Position numbers and translations under genes: made by a program. The notes below the pieces were generated by a model, which saw nothing but the letters and a program-made list of their open reading frames with translations, did not search any database and was not told the DNA's origin. This document shows, one piece after another, positions 45,753-56,100 of a stretch of DNA of 64,000 nucleotides. Source of the DNA: Catellatospora sichuanensis (GTDB taxonomy: Bacteria; Actinomycetota; Actinomycetes; Mycobacteriales; Micromonosporaceae); the NCBI RefSeq assembly GCF_007483665.1, contig NZ_VIQO01000001.1:372001-436000 (forward strand). Reading direction: 5' to 3'. Position 1 is the first letter of the stretch. Each line of letters begins with the position of its first letter.

Positions 45753-47696
45753 ATGCCTTCCCGACGACAACTTCTCACCACCGGCGTACTGTCCGGCGCG
45801 GCCATGCTGATCCCGGCTCCAGCGAGCGCAGCGCGCGCCGCGGCCGCGGCGATGGCCGCCGGCAGGCTCGACGCCTCGAAGATCCACAAGTACAAGGCGC
45901 GGCTGCCGATCCCGGCCGCCATGCCCGCGTTCTCCACCAAGGGCACCGCCGACCGGTACGCCGTGGAGGTGCGCCAGTTCCGTCAGCAGGTCCTGCCGCC
46001 CGGCATGCCGCAGACCACGGTCTGGGGGTACGGCTCCGCGGCGCACCCGAAGACGTTCGGCTACCCCGCGCGCACCATCGAGGCCACCGCCGACCGCCCG
46101 GTCGAGGTCACCTGGATCAACGGTCTGATCGACGCCAGGGGCCGGGCCCGGCCGCACCTGCTGCCGGTGGACCCGACCCTGCACTGGGCCAACCCGGCCG
46201 GCGGCGCCGGGCACCAGGACATGCCCGCCCACTTCACCGGCCCGCCGGCGCGCTACACCGGTCCGGTGCCGATCGTGACGCACGTGCACGGCGCGCACGC
46301 GGCCGAGGAAGCCGACGGTTACCCGACGGCCTGGTACCTGCCCGACGCCCCGCTGCCGCGCGGCTTCGCCGCCACCGGCTCGGACTTCGCCGCGATGCGG
46401 GAGAAGGCGGAGAGCTACGGCCCGCGCTGGAAGCCCGGCCAGGCCGTGTTCCGCTACGACAACGACCAGGCCCCGGGCACGCTGTGGTATCACGACCACG
46501 CGCTGGGCATCACCCGGCTCAACGTGTACGCCGGTCCGGTCGGCTTCTACCTGATCCGTGGCGGCGACCAGGACCTGCCCGCGGGCACGCTGCCCGGCCC
46601 GGCGCCCGGCCCCGACGACCCGGAGAACACCCGGTACTACGAGATCCCGCTGGTCATCCAGGACCGCTCGTTCCGCACCGACGGCTCGCTGTACTACCCG
46701 GACAGCCGCAGCGAGTTCCACGACGCGTTCGCCGGGCCGTACGTGCCGGCCAGCGACATCGCCCCGATCTGGAACCCGGCGTACCTCGGCGACACCATCG
46801 TGGTGAACGGCCGCACCTGGCCGCAGCTGACCGTCGAACCCCGCCGCTACCGGCTGCGGCTGCTCAACGGCAGCAACTCCCGGTCCCTGATCCTGAAGAT
46901 CGCGTCCAGCGCGACCGCGCCGCGCCCGGCCGCCGCGGTGGTGCCGTTCTGGCAGATCGGCTCCGACGGCGGCTGGCTGCGCGAGCCGGTGCGGCTGGAG
47001 CAGCTGCTGATCGGACCGGGCGAGCGGGCCGACGTGATCGTCGACCTGACCGGGCTGGCCGAGGGCACCGAACTGTTCGTGATCAACGAGGCGCCGGACG
47101 TGCCGTACGCCGCGGGCGTGCTCGGCACCGACTACCAGCCGGCGAACATCGCCACCACGGGCCAGGTGATGAAGCTGCTGGTGATCCCGTTGCGGGGCAC
47201 GGACACCAGCGTGCCGCCGGAGCACCTGACCCTGCCCGCCGCGCCGAAGCTGCCCGACTCGGCGGCGAGCTGGCGGGTGCTGCTCGACGACCTGCCCTCG
47301 GCGACGCTGACCGGGGTGAACCACCGCGTCGCGACGCTGGGCACGGTCGCACCGGACCGCACCCAGACCCCGCTGCGCTGGCACGACGCGCCGACCGAGA
47401 AGCCGGTGCTGGGCCGCAGCGAGACCTGGGAGATCCTCAACTTCACCGACCACTCGCACACCGTGCACCTGCACCAGGTGCAGTTCGAGGTGGTCAGCCG
47501 CCAGCCCTTCGGCATCCCGCCGAAGCCCCGCCCGGCCGAGTCGTGGGAGTCCGGCCGCAAGGACACCGTGCTCGTCCACTCCGGCGAGGTGACCCGCGTC
47601 AAGGCGGTCTTCGACCGCCCCGGCCGCTTCGTCTGGCACTGCCACATGCTGGAACACGAGGACAACGAGATGATGCGTCCCATCCTCGTCGCCTGA
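45753..47696 (+). CDS. Tat-exported multicopper oxidase (CotA/phenoxazinone-synthase-like)
   Basis: A 647-residue laccase-type enzyme that oxidises phenols with oxygen. The N-terminus SRRQLLTTGVLSGAAMLIPA is a twin-arginine-like signal. Copper ligands are seen in THVHGAH, WYHDHALG, HTVHLHQVQFEV and WHCHMLEHEDNEMM, with a type 1 copper Met at the end. The length and the long insert after the first domain resemble CotA, bilirubin oxidase and phenoxazinone synthase. It follows the PKS genes and may couple or oxidise the aromatic product outside the cell. ATG at 45753 has GAAGGG upstream. Confidence 0.92.
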   Translation: MPSRRQLLTTGVLSGAAMLIPAPASAARAAAAAMAAGRLDASKIHKYKARLPIPAAMPAFSTKGTADRYAVEVRQFRQQVLPPGMPQTTVWGYGSAAHPKTFGYPARTIEATADRPVEVTWINGLIDARGRARPHLLPVDPTLHWANPAGGAGHQDMPAHFTGPPARYTGPVPIVTHVHGAHAAEEADGYPTAWYLPDAPLPRGFAATGSDFAAMREKAESYGPRWKPGQAVFRYDNDQAPGTLWYHDHALGITRLNVYAGPVGFYLIRGGDQDLPAGTLPGPAPGPDDPENTRYYEIPLVIQDRSFRTDGSLYYPDSRSEFHDAFAGPYVPASDIAPIWNPAYLGDTIVVNGRTWPQLTVEPRRYRLRLLNGSNSRSLILKIASSATAPRPAAAVVPFWQIGSDGGWLREPVRLEQLLIGPGERADVIVDLTGLAEGTELFVINEAPDVPYAAGVLGTDYQPANIATTGQVMKLLVIPLRGTDTSVPPEHLTLPAAPKLPDSAASWRVLLDDLPSATLTGVNHRVATLGTVAPDRTQTPLRWHDAPTEKPVLGRSETWEILNFTDHSHTVHLHQVQFEVVSRQPFGIPPKPRPAESWESGRKDTVLVHSGEVTRVKAVFDRPGRFVWHCHMLEHEDNEMMRPILVA

Positions 47697-47702
47697 ACCG
47701 AA

Positions 47703-47750
47703 AGGAAGGGCACCTTCACATCGCTCCGCGATGCAGAAGGTGCCCTTCTT
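47703..47750. terminator. GAAGGGCACCTTC hairpin between convergent genes
   Basis: AGGAAGGGCACCTTC pairs with GAAGGTGCCCTTCTT, and a second stem CATCGC/GCGATG nests in the loop. It lies in the 90-base gap between the oxidase and the convergent hydrolase. The sequence type recurs at 57219-57267. Confidence 0.8.
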
Positions 47751-47786
47751 GACGCGCCACACCCGCTTAGCTGCGGCGCGGCGGTG

Positions 47787-49070
47787 TCAGAGCGGGGTCT
47801 TCGTCACCTTGCCGCCGTGGTCGACGTACCAGCGCTCGCTGGTCAGCGGCACCCCGCGCAAGCGGTCGGCGAGCCAGTCCGCGGCCAGTGTCGGCGCGAA
47901 CGGGCCCAGGTTCGCGGCGGGCACGCCGCCGATGGAGTGCCGCGAGTCCTGGTACACCACCAGCTGCTTCGGCCCGGCGACGCTGTTCAGCAACGCCTCG
48001 GTGCACTCCAGCGGGCTCAGCTCGTCGCGGTCCCCGGCCAGCACCAGGTACGGCATGGACAGCTGCTCGGCGTGGCCCTCCCAGGTCAGCGTCCGGGCGA
48101 AGTCGTCGAACGCTTCCTCGTCGGTGTGCCCCGACATGTACATGAAGCGCATCTTGTACGTCGGCCAGGCCTGCTCGAAGGCCGCCGACCAGCCCGGCTG
48201 GTGGCAGGTGTTCATCACCGCGCAGGCCTTGAGCCGTGGCTCGTGCGCGGCGGCGATGGTCCCGGCGAACGAGCCGAAGCTGATGCCGCTGAGCACGATC
48301 CGCTGCGCGTCGACCTCTTCCCGCTTGGACAGCCAGTCCACGCACGCGGTGCCGGTACGCGCCCAGGCGGGCACGGTGGTGTGGATGCCCATCATGGCCG
48401 CCTCGTACTGCCCCGGCCCTTCGATCGCGAGCACCGCGAAGCCACGTGCCAGGAAGCGGTCGCCGTGCAGCGCGACGGTGGCCTCCTTGAAGCTGTCCAT
48501 GCCGGGCACCGCGATGACCGTCGGCACGCGCCCGCCGTGGTAGCCGGGCGGCAGGTGGAACCAGGCCGGCAGCGACCCGCCCGCGAACGGGATGGTGACC
48601 GCCTCGATGCGGTGGTCGGCCAGGTCGGCGTAGTGCGCGAAGCAGGCCCGCTTGCGACGGTGGTAGAAGCGGTTGACCTCGTCGTCGCTGTGGATGGGCC
48701 ACTGCGCCGCGCCCCAGTGCACGGCCGCCATGTAGTAGTTGTCCCGCGCGGTGATCTGGTGACCGTCCGCGGCGGCCGCCTCGGCGCGTGCCTCGCGGCG
48801 GCGGGCGACCGCTTCGAAGGTGGGCGCGAAGTCGGCGTACCGGCGCACCCGGGCACGCACCGTGGCGAAGTCGGCACCCGCCTCCACGCCGCAGGCGGCG
48901 TTCCAGTAGATGGAGCGGGGCTGGTCGAAGTCGACGCCCGTCTCGGCGATCGCCGCCTCCAGCCGGTCGCGCTCGGCGACCCAGCGCCGGGTGCTCCGGA
49001 CGGGGCGATCGACGTCCGGCGGCGCGGCGGCGGTCGGCCGGGTGTCCGCATGAGACTTGAGCTGGTCCAT
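47787..49070 (-). CDS. FrsA/Ayg1-like alpha/beta hydrolase
   Basis: A 427-residue serine hydrolase with a helical N-terminal cap of about 150 residues. The nucleophile is the serine in VLSGISFGSFAGT, with acid and base in LAGDRDELSP and QDSRHSIGG. The shape (long cap, VPTVIAVPGMDSFKE) fits the FrsA/DUF1100 group, which includes 2,6-dihydropseudooxynicotine hydrolase and the fungal pigment enzyme Ayg1 that trims a polyketide. A role in shortening or releasing the neighbouring polyketide is an inference from context. ATG at 49070 has AAAGGAG six bases upstream. Confidence 0.82.
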   Translation of the reverse strand: MDQLKSHADTRPTAAAPPDVDRPVRSTRRWVAERDRLEAAIAETGVDFDQPRSIYWNAACGVEAGADFATVRARVRRYADFAPTFEAVARRREARAEAAAADGHQITARDNYYMAAVHWGAAQWPIHSDDEVNRFYHRRKRACFAHYADLADHRIEAVTIPFAGGSLPAWFHLPPGYHGGRVPTVIAVPGMDSFKEATVALHGDRFLARGFAVLAIEGPGQYEAAMMGIHTTVPAWARTGTACVDWLSKREEVDAQRIVLSGISFGSFAGTIAAAHEPRLKACAVMNTCHQPGWSAAFEQAWPTYKMRFMYMSGHTDEEAFDDFARTLTWEGHAEQLSMPYLVLAGDRDELSPLECTEALLNSVAGPKQLVVYQDSRHSIGGVPAANLGPFAPTLAADWLADRLRGVPLTSERWYVDHGGKVTKTPL

Positions 49071-49252
49071 GTCGATCTCCTTTGTCGCGCGACACCGTCG
49101 CCGGCCGGCGCCCACCGCGCCGGCACACCGTCCCGATGGCGCGCAGCGGCGCCGTAGGGCTGCTGAACGGTCTCCGCCGTGAGCCCAGGCGGCACCGTCC
49201 CCGTAAGCACCCTGGCACACCGCGGAGCTCCGTGAGACCGAATCAGTCCAGG

Positions 49253-49927
49253 TCAGACGTTCACCCGAGGGCGTGAGGCGGCACGCCGACGGTCGTGCAC
49301 CACCGCGGTGGCCACGACGACGGCCAGCCAGCACGCGCCAAGGGCGTACCCGGCGAGCACGTCGGTGAGCCAGTGCACGCCGAGGTACAGGCGGGAGAAG
49401 CCGACCAGCAGCGCCATCGCGGTGGCCGCCAGCCAGACCAGCGGCTTGACCCCGCGCCCGACCCGCAGGCTGATCAGCAGCGCGAGCACCCCGTACGCGG
49501 CGGCGGCCTGCGCGCTGTGGCCGGACGGGAACGCATAACCGGTGGCCGTGGTCAGCACCTCGCCGACGACGGGCCGGGGCCGCACCGTGAGCAGCTTGCC
49601 GACGGTGACCAGCAGCGCGCTGCCCATCGATACGACCAGCACCAGGGCCAGGGTGCGCCTGCGGTCGCGCCACAGCGGCAGCCACAGGGCCGCGGACACC
49701 AGCAGGGGCACGGTGACCCAGCCGCTGCCCAGCCAGGTGACCGCCTGCATAAACCGGGTCAGCCAGGGCGTGCGGTGCTCCGCCAACCAGCTCGCGACCG
49801 GCGGATCACCACTGGTCAGCTCCTCGTGCGCGACCACGTCGTCGGTGATGCCGGCGAACACCCACACCGCGACGATCGTGACCACCGCACCGAAGGCCAG
49901 CCAGCCTCTCACCACCCGGTCCGGCAC
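49253..49927 (-). CDS. PAP2-family membrane phosphatase
   Basis: A 224-residue membrane protein with six hydrophobic segments. The three PAP2 active-site motifs are visible: KLLTVRPRP, the PSGH of YAFPSGHSAQAAA, and SRLYLGVHWLTD. Family members remove phosphate from lipid phosphates such as phosphatidate or undecaprenyl pyrophosphate; the substrate here is unknown. GTG at 49927 has AGGGGGA upstream. It follows the RND genes on the same strand by 86 bases and could be co-transcribed. Confidence 0.9.
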   Translation of the reverse strand: MPDRVVRGWLAFGAVVTIVAVWVFAGITDDVVAHEELTSGDPPVASWLAEHRTPWLTRFMQAVTWLGSGWVTVPLLVSAALWLPLWRDRRRTLALVLVVSMGSALLVTVGKLLTVRPRPVVGEVLTTATGYAFPSGHSAQAAAAYGVLALLISLRVGRGVKPLVWLAATAMALLVGFSRLYLGVHWLTDVLAGYALGACWLAVVVATAVVHDRRRAASRPRVNV

Positions 49928-50013
49928 TACCCGATCCCCCTTGCCCTGTCACCACGGCAGCTGTATCCCCGACGCCCGCCCTGCGTCCCGTGGCCGCCCT
50001 GCGGCACCCCGCG

Positions 50014-53000
50014 TCATCCGCCGGGTGCCGGCTCCGGCGTGGCGGGCATGGCGTGGCGCGCCCGCCTGCTCTTGGCGAAACGCAGGTACAGCGAGGGCAC
50101 CACGAACAGATTGAGCAGGGTGGCGGTGATCAGACCACCGATGATCACCACAGCCATCGGGTGCTCGATCTCCTGACCGGGGATCGATCCTGTGACCAGC
50201 AGCGGGATGAGCGCCAGTCCGGTGGTCAGCACCGTCATGAGGATCGGCACCAGCCGCTCCTTCGCGGCGCGCATCACCAGCTGCGGCCCGAACGGCTCGC
50301 CCTCCTCCTGTTCGAGGTACTGGCAGTGGCTGATCAGCATGATGCCGTTGCGGGCCACGATGCCCAGCACGGTGAGGAAGCCGACCAGCGAGCCCAGCGA
50401 GACGATCCCTCCGCCGAGGAAGGCGGCGATGACCCCGCCGACCAGCGCGATCGGCAGGGCGAGGAAGGACAGCACGGCCAGCCGCCAGCTGCGGAACGCG
50501 AGCTGCAGCAGCAGCAGGATGCCGATGCCCGCGAGGATCGCGGCCAGCAGCAGCCGCTGCTGGGCGGCCTGGCGTTCGGTGTACTCGCCGAGCATCTCGG
50601 CCCGGAACTCCAGCGGCCACTCCACCTTGTCGAGGCGGGACTCGATGTCACGCGCCACCGCCCCGAGGTCCCGGGTGCCGTCGAGGCTCGCCCCGACGTC
50701 GATGTTGCGCAGCAGGTCCTCGTGGTGCACGACGTTCGGCACCGCGACGATGCTCACGTCGGCCACCTCGTCGAGCCGCACCGTGCCGCCGCCGGGCTTG
50801 TCGATGGGCAGATTGCGCAGGTCGCTCACGGTCTGCCGGCTCGCCGCCGGGCTCCACAGGCGTACGTCCTGGACCCGGCCGTTGAAGTAAACGTCGCCGG
50901 CCTCCTCGCTGCCCATCAGCCAGGCCGCCGCGCGGCGCACGTCGCCCGGCTTGACCCCGTGCTGCTTGGCCCTGGCCAGGTCGACCTCGACCTTGAGCTG
51001 GGGGATGTTGTCCTGGAAGTCCACATAGTGCTCGCCGACGCCGGGCGTCTCGTCGAGGATCTTGTTGACCTCCTCGGCCTTGGCGCGCAACTGGTTCAGG
51101 TCCTGCCCGTAGATACGGATCGTGATCGGCTCGCTGGTGCCGGTGAGCACCTCCCTGATCCGTTCCCGCAGGTAGGTCAGCACGTCGCGGTAGATGCCGG
51201 GATAGCCGTCGACCACGTCCTTGACGCTGTCCAGGGTCTTGTCGTAGTCGGCCTCGCGGTCGATGCTGATCCAGTTCTCCCCGAAGTAGACGCCGTAGGG
51301 CTCGTCGCCCTGCAGCGCGTTGCCGATGTGCGAGCCCGCGTTGCGTACGCCCGGGATCGTCAGCAGCTCGCCGTTGACCAGCCTGGTGGTGCGCACCTCC
51401 TCCTGCAGCGACGTGTCGGGCTTGGTCAGCCAGTGCATCAGGAAGTCGCGCTCCTTGAAGTTGGGCAGCAGCGACTGGCCGAGCAGGGGCAGCAGCGCCA
51501 CGCCGATGACCGTGGCCAGCGCGACCGTGGCGTAGACCGGCTTCGGCCGGCGGAGGATCCGGCTGAGCAGCCACTCGTAGCCCCGCTTGAGCGGCGGGAC
51601 CAGCGGCGACTCGCGCTGTTCCAGCGACTTCGGGCCGCGGAACATGATCAGACTCAGCGCCGGGGTGACGGTGAGCGCGACGACCATGGACGCGAGCAGC
51701 GCCAGCGCGTACGACAAAGCCAGCGGCCGGAAGAACGAGCCGGACAGGCCGGCCAGCATGAAGATCGGCAGGATGGCGACCACCTCGATGATCGTCGCGT
51801 AGACGATCGCGCCGCGGACCTCCATCGAGGCGTCCAGGATGACGCGCGCCGTCGATTTCGTGCTGCCTTCCGCGCGGGCCTGGCGCAGCCGTCTGACGAC
51901 GTTCTCGATGTCCACGATCGCATCATCGACAATGTCGCCCAAGGCGATGACGAACCCCGCCAGCACCATCGTATTGATGGTCGTCCCGCGCCAGTGCAGG
52001 ATCAAAATTGCGGTCAGCAGCGACAGCGGAATCGCCACCACGCTGATCACCGCGGTCCGCCACGAGTACAGGAACAGGCACAGCATGACGACCATGAGGA
52101 TGGCGCCGAGGACCAGCGCCTTGGTCAGGTTGCTGATCGCGTCCTCGATGAACGTGGCCGGGCGGAAGATCTGCGGGTCGACGGCGATGCCGGTGAGGCC
52201 CGGCCCCAGCTCCTTGAGCGCCTCCTCGACGCCCTGGGTGACGTCGAGGGTGTTCGCCCAGGGCAGCTTCTCGACGATGAGCATGACGCCTTCGCCCTCG
52301 TTGACGACCGCATCGCCGATCAGCGGCTGGTGGTCGCGTACCAGGTCCGCCACGTCGCCGAGCTTGACGGTGCGCCCGTCCTGGGTCTTGATCGGCAGGT
52401 TCGCCAGGTCCTCGGCCGAGACGATCGGCGGCACGTACTGGACGGCGACGCGCTGCCCGTCGCTCTCCACCCAGCCGCCCCGCCCGATGTAGTGGCCGGG
52501 GGTGTACTGCTGCAGGCCCGCGTCGACCGCGTCGGCGGTCGCCGTCATGACCTCCTCCAAGGTCACCTTCTGTGCGACCAGCCGCGCGGGGTCGGCCCGC
52601 ACCTGCAGCATCTCCTTGCGCTCGCCCCAGATCGGCACGTTGGCCACACCCGGCACCCGCAGCAACCGCGTCCGGATCTTCCAGTACGCGGTCATCGACA
52701 GGTCGATCATGTCGATTTTCGGATCCGTGCTGGTCAGGCCGATCTTGAGGACGCGGCTGGTCGCCGAGAGGGGTTGCAGCATGACCGGCGGCGCCGCCCA
52801 GCTCGGCAGCGTCGGGGTGACCAGGGCGATGCGTTCGCCCACCAACTGCCTGGCCTCGAGCAGATCGGTGCCCGGCTCGAACAGCAGCACGATCTGCGAC
52901 AGCTGCTCGACCGAGCGCGACCGGATCGTCTTCACCCCCGGGATGCCGTTGAACGACTGCTCCAGCGGCACGGTGATCAGCTGTTCCACCTCGGTCGGCG

Positions 53001-53166
53001 CGAGGCCGATCGCGACCGTGTGGATCTCCACCTTGGGCGGCGCGAACTCGGGGAAGACGTCCACCTTCATGCCGCCCAGCTGCTGCGCGCCGAAGAACAT
53101 CAGGAACGCCATGAGGGCCACGACGAGGTAGCGGAACTTCAGGCTCCATCCGACGATCCAGCGCAT
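50014..53166 (-). CDS. HME-type RND efflux pump (CusA/CzcA-like)
   Basis: A 1050-residue proton-driven pump of the heavy-metal branch of RND transporters, with twelve membrane segments and two large external loops. The N-terminus (LMFFGAQQLGGMKVDVFPEF) and PPKVEIHTVAIGLAPTEVEQ follow CzcA. Membrane helix 4 carries the acidic relay GDIVDDAIVDIENVVRRLR. Actinobacteria have no classical outer membrane, so it must work without a TolC-type channel. It lies 30 bases after the second pump gene and is probably co-transcribed. A metal substrate is assumed from the family only. Confidence 0.92.
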   Translation of the reverse strand: MRWIVGWSLKFRYLVVALMAFLMFFGAQQLGGMKVDVFPEFAPPKVEIHTVAIGLAPTEVEQLITVPLEQSFNGIPGVKTIRSRSVEQLSQIVLLFEPGTDLLEARQLVGERIALVTPTLPSWAAPPVMLQPLSATSRVLKIGLTSTDPKIDMIDLSMTAYWKIRTRLLRVPGVANVPIWGERKEMLQVRADPARLVAQKVTLEEVMTATADAVDAGLQQYTPGHYIGRGGWVESDGQRVAVQYVPPIVSAEDLANLPIKTQDGRTVKLGDVADLVRDHQPLIGDAVVNEGEGVMLIVEKLPWANTLDVTQGVEEALKELGPGLTGIAVDPQIFRPATFIEDAISNLTKALVLGAILMVVMLCLFLYSWRTAVISVVAIPLSLLTAILILHWRGTTINTMVLAGFVIALGDIVDDAIVDIENVVRRLRQARAEGSTKSTARVILDASMEVRGAIVYATIIEVVAILPIFMLAGLSGSFFRPLALSYALALLASMVVALTVTPALSLIMFRGPKSLEQRESPLVPPLKRGYEWLLSRILRRPKPVYATVALATVIGVALLPLLGQSLLPNFKERDFLMHWLTKPDTSLQEEVRTTRLVNGELLTIPGVRNAGSHIGNALQGDEPYGVYFGENWISIDREADYDKTLDSVKDVVDGYPGIYRDVLTYLRERIREVLTGTSEPITIRIYGQDLNQLRAKAEEVNKILDETPGVGEHYVDFQDNIPQLKVEVDLARAKQHGVKPGDVRRAAAWLMGSEEAGDVYFNGRVQDVRLWSPAASRQTVSDLRNLPIDKPGGGTVRLDEVADVSIVAVPNVVHHEDLLRNIDVGASLDGTRDLGAVARDIESRLDKVEWPLEFRAEMLGEYTERQAAQQRLLLAAILAGIGILLLLQLAFRSWRLAVLSFLALPIALVGGVIAAFLGGGIVSLGSLVGFLTVLGIVARNGIMLISHCQYLEQEEGEPFGPQLVMRAAKERLVPILMTVLTTGLALIPLLVTGSIPGQEIEHPMAVVIIGGLITATLLNLFVVPSLYLRFAKSRRARHAMPATPEPAPGG

Positions 53167-53196
53167 GAGCGGCAGCCTCTCTCCCGTGCCCGGCCG

Positions 53197-56100
53197 TCAA
53201 TGGCCGATCTCGTCCTCGATGCCGGCCAGCACCTGCACACCGACGGTCACCACCCTGGTGCCGGGCGCAGGGCCGAGCGACAGGTGCGTGACCGTGCCGG
53301 ACTCCTGCTTGACGACGACCCGGTGGCGCTCGAACACGAGCGGCGCCGGGTTGGTGTAGACCGACCATTCGCCCTCGTCGACGTCGTCCTTGTCCTCCTC
53401 TTCGTCGTCGTCCGCGTCGACGAACACGGCGGCGGACGGCACGGTGAGGCCCTGCGCGGTGGCGACGACCGGTGTGGTCTGAATCGCCAGCCGTTGCGCG
53501 GCCTGCTCGGTCAGGGTGATCCGGACGTGGTCGCTGCCCTCGATCTCCTCCACCGTCGCCGGCTCGCCTTCGATCTTGTACTTGTCCTCGATCACGCCAC
53601 CGCACGAGGCCAGCGCCAATGCGCACACGACCGGGACGGTGACGAGTGCCGACCGGATGCGGCGCGCCAGCCCGGCCTGCTCCTCGGGGTGCGCCGGACC
53701 GGCCGCCGGAGCCTCGTCGAACAGGTGGTCGGCCGCGGTGTCGCGATCGCCGGCCCGCCCGAGACGCAGGTAGAGCACCGGCACCAGGAGCAGCACGACC
53801 AGCAGCAGGGTGACCAGGCCGCCCAGCACCACGACGGACATCGGTTGCAGGATCTCCACGCCGGAGAGTGCGCCGAACAGGGCCAACGGCAGCAGCATGG
53901 CCGCGATCGCCAACGTGGACACCACCGTGCCTGCGGCATTCTCCCTGGTGCCGCGTACCACCAGGTCGTGCCCGAACGCCAGCCCTTCGTCGAGTTCGAG
54001 CTGCTGGAAGCGCCGGATGAGCAGCACGACGGCGCGGGCCGCGAGCCCGAGCACGCCGATGAGCCCGGCGACCGCGCCCAGGGTCAGCCCGCCGGTCGCC
54101 AGCGCCGCCAGCACGCCGCCGACCATGGACAGCGCCAGCGCCACCAGCGACAGCAGCGCCAGCCGCCAGCTGCGGAACGCGGCCTGCAGCAGCAGGAAGA
54201 TCGTGATCACGGCGGCGGCGCCGACCCAGAGCACCCGGACGTCCGCGGCCTGGCGCTCGTCGTACGCGCCGAGCACCTCGGCATGGTGCTCCAGCGGGAA
54301 CTGCACCTGCTTGATCCGCTCGCTGACGTCATCGGCCACCGCACCGACGTCGCGGTCGGACACGTTCGCGGTGACGTCCAGGTAGGGGGAGACCGACTCG
54401 TGCGAAATCACCACCGGGTGGGGCGCCACCCGCACGTCGGCGACGTCGCCGATGCGGACCTGCTTCCCATTCGGGGCGTCCACCAGCAGGTTCTCGACGT
54501 CCGCCGCGTTCTGCCGGATCTTCGGGTCGCCCCAGACGACGACGTCGAACACCTTCTGCTGCTCGAACAGGTTTCCCACGGTGAGGCCGCCGACGAGCGT
54601 GGCCGCGGCGCGCCGGACGTCGCCCGGCTTGACCCCGGCCGCCTGTGCCTTGGCGAGGTCGATACTCACCTCGACGGTGGGCTCGTCCAGTGGACGTACG
54701 ACGTTGACGCTGGTCACGCCCTCGACGCCGGAGATCATCGCCTTGATCTCGTCGGCTTTGGCATTGCGCACGTCCCGGTTCTCGCCGTAGATGCGCACCT
54801 CGACGTCCTCACGGTCTCCGCCGAGGATGTCGGCGACCCGCTCCTGCGAATACGTGGACACGTCGGCTGAGACGCCCGGGTAGTCCTGCACGGTCCGGCG
54901 TACGGCGGCGACGGTGTCGCCATAGTCGGCGCCCGGCGCGACCTTGACCCAGACCTTGCCGTCGTTGACGTTGACGATCTGGTCGGACATCACCGCCCGT
55001 CCGACGTGCCCACCGGCTCCGGCCACCCCGGGCAGGGCGCTGACATCGGCGACCGCCTTCTGCGTGATCTCCGCCATCCGTGGCAGCGAGGTGCCCGGCG
55101 CCGCCGCCAGGTGGACGAGAACGTCGCGTTCCAGGAACGACGGCCGCAGCGCCGTGTGCAGGAACGGCAGCGCCAGGAGGCCGGCCAGCGCCAGCACGGC
55201 GGCCACCGCGATCGCGGGAGCGGCGCGGCCGACCAGCCGCGGCGCGACCCGGTCGTAGCCGCCGCGCAGACGGCGGGCCGCCGGCGAGGCCAGTTGCGGC
55301 AGCGGGGCCTTGCCCAGCAGCAGCAGGCTCAGCGCCGGCGTGACCGTCAGCGCGACCGCCATCGACGCGACGACGGCGAGCAGGTACGACAGCACGATGG
55401 GGGCCAGGAACGCCTTGCCCGCACCGGTGAGGAAGAAGATCGGAAGGGTGCCCACGGCCACGATGAGGATCGCGTAGACGATCGAGGCACGCGCCTCGGC
55501 CGCGGCTTGCACGATCACCGGCCAGGCGGAGTCCGCGGAGCCGCCCCTCAGCCGGTACTCCCGGACGCGGCGGGCGGTCTGCTGGGTGTCGGTGACGACG
55601 TCGTGGATGACCGCGGTGAGCCCGAGGACCAGCCCGGCCACGATCATCGGATTGACCGTCGTGTGCCGCAGGTAGAGCACCACCATCGCCACCGACGCCG
55701 CGAGCGGGACCGCCACCGCGATGATCACGAGTTTGCGCCAGCTCCACAGCAGCAGCCCGGCCACCAGCAGCATCAGCGCCAGGCCGGCGAGCAGCAGCCA
55801 GGACACGTGCCGGACCGACGACTCGATGAACGACGCCGGCCGGTACAGCGAGGTGTCGACGTCGACGCCGGTCAGTCCGGGCCGCATCGTGTTCATCGCG
55901 GCCTCGACGCCACGGGTCACCTCTACCGCGTTGGCCTCGGGGAACTTCTCCACGACCAGGTAGAGGCACTGCTCGCCGCCGGCGCAGACCGCGTCGCCGA
56001 TCAGCGGCTGGTGGTCCTCCACCACCGTGGCGACATCGCCGAGAGTCTTCGGCGTTCCCGTGGCCGGCGGCGCCCCCGGGACAGCCTCCAGCGGCACCTG

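Noticed and set aside
49990-54870. 1626-codon open frame on the plus strand
   Set aside because: Antisense shadow of the two RND genes and their gap; composition is Asp/Arg/His-rich and no domain is recognisable.
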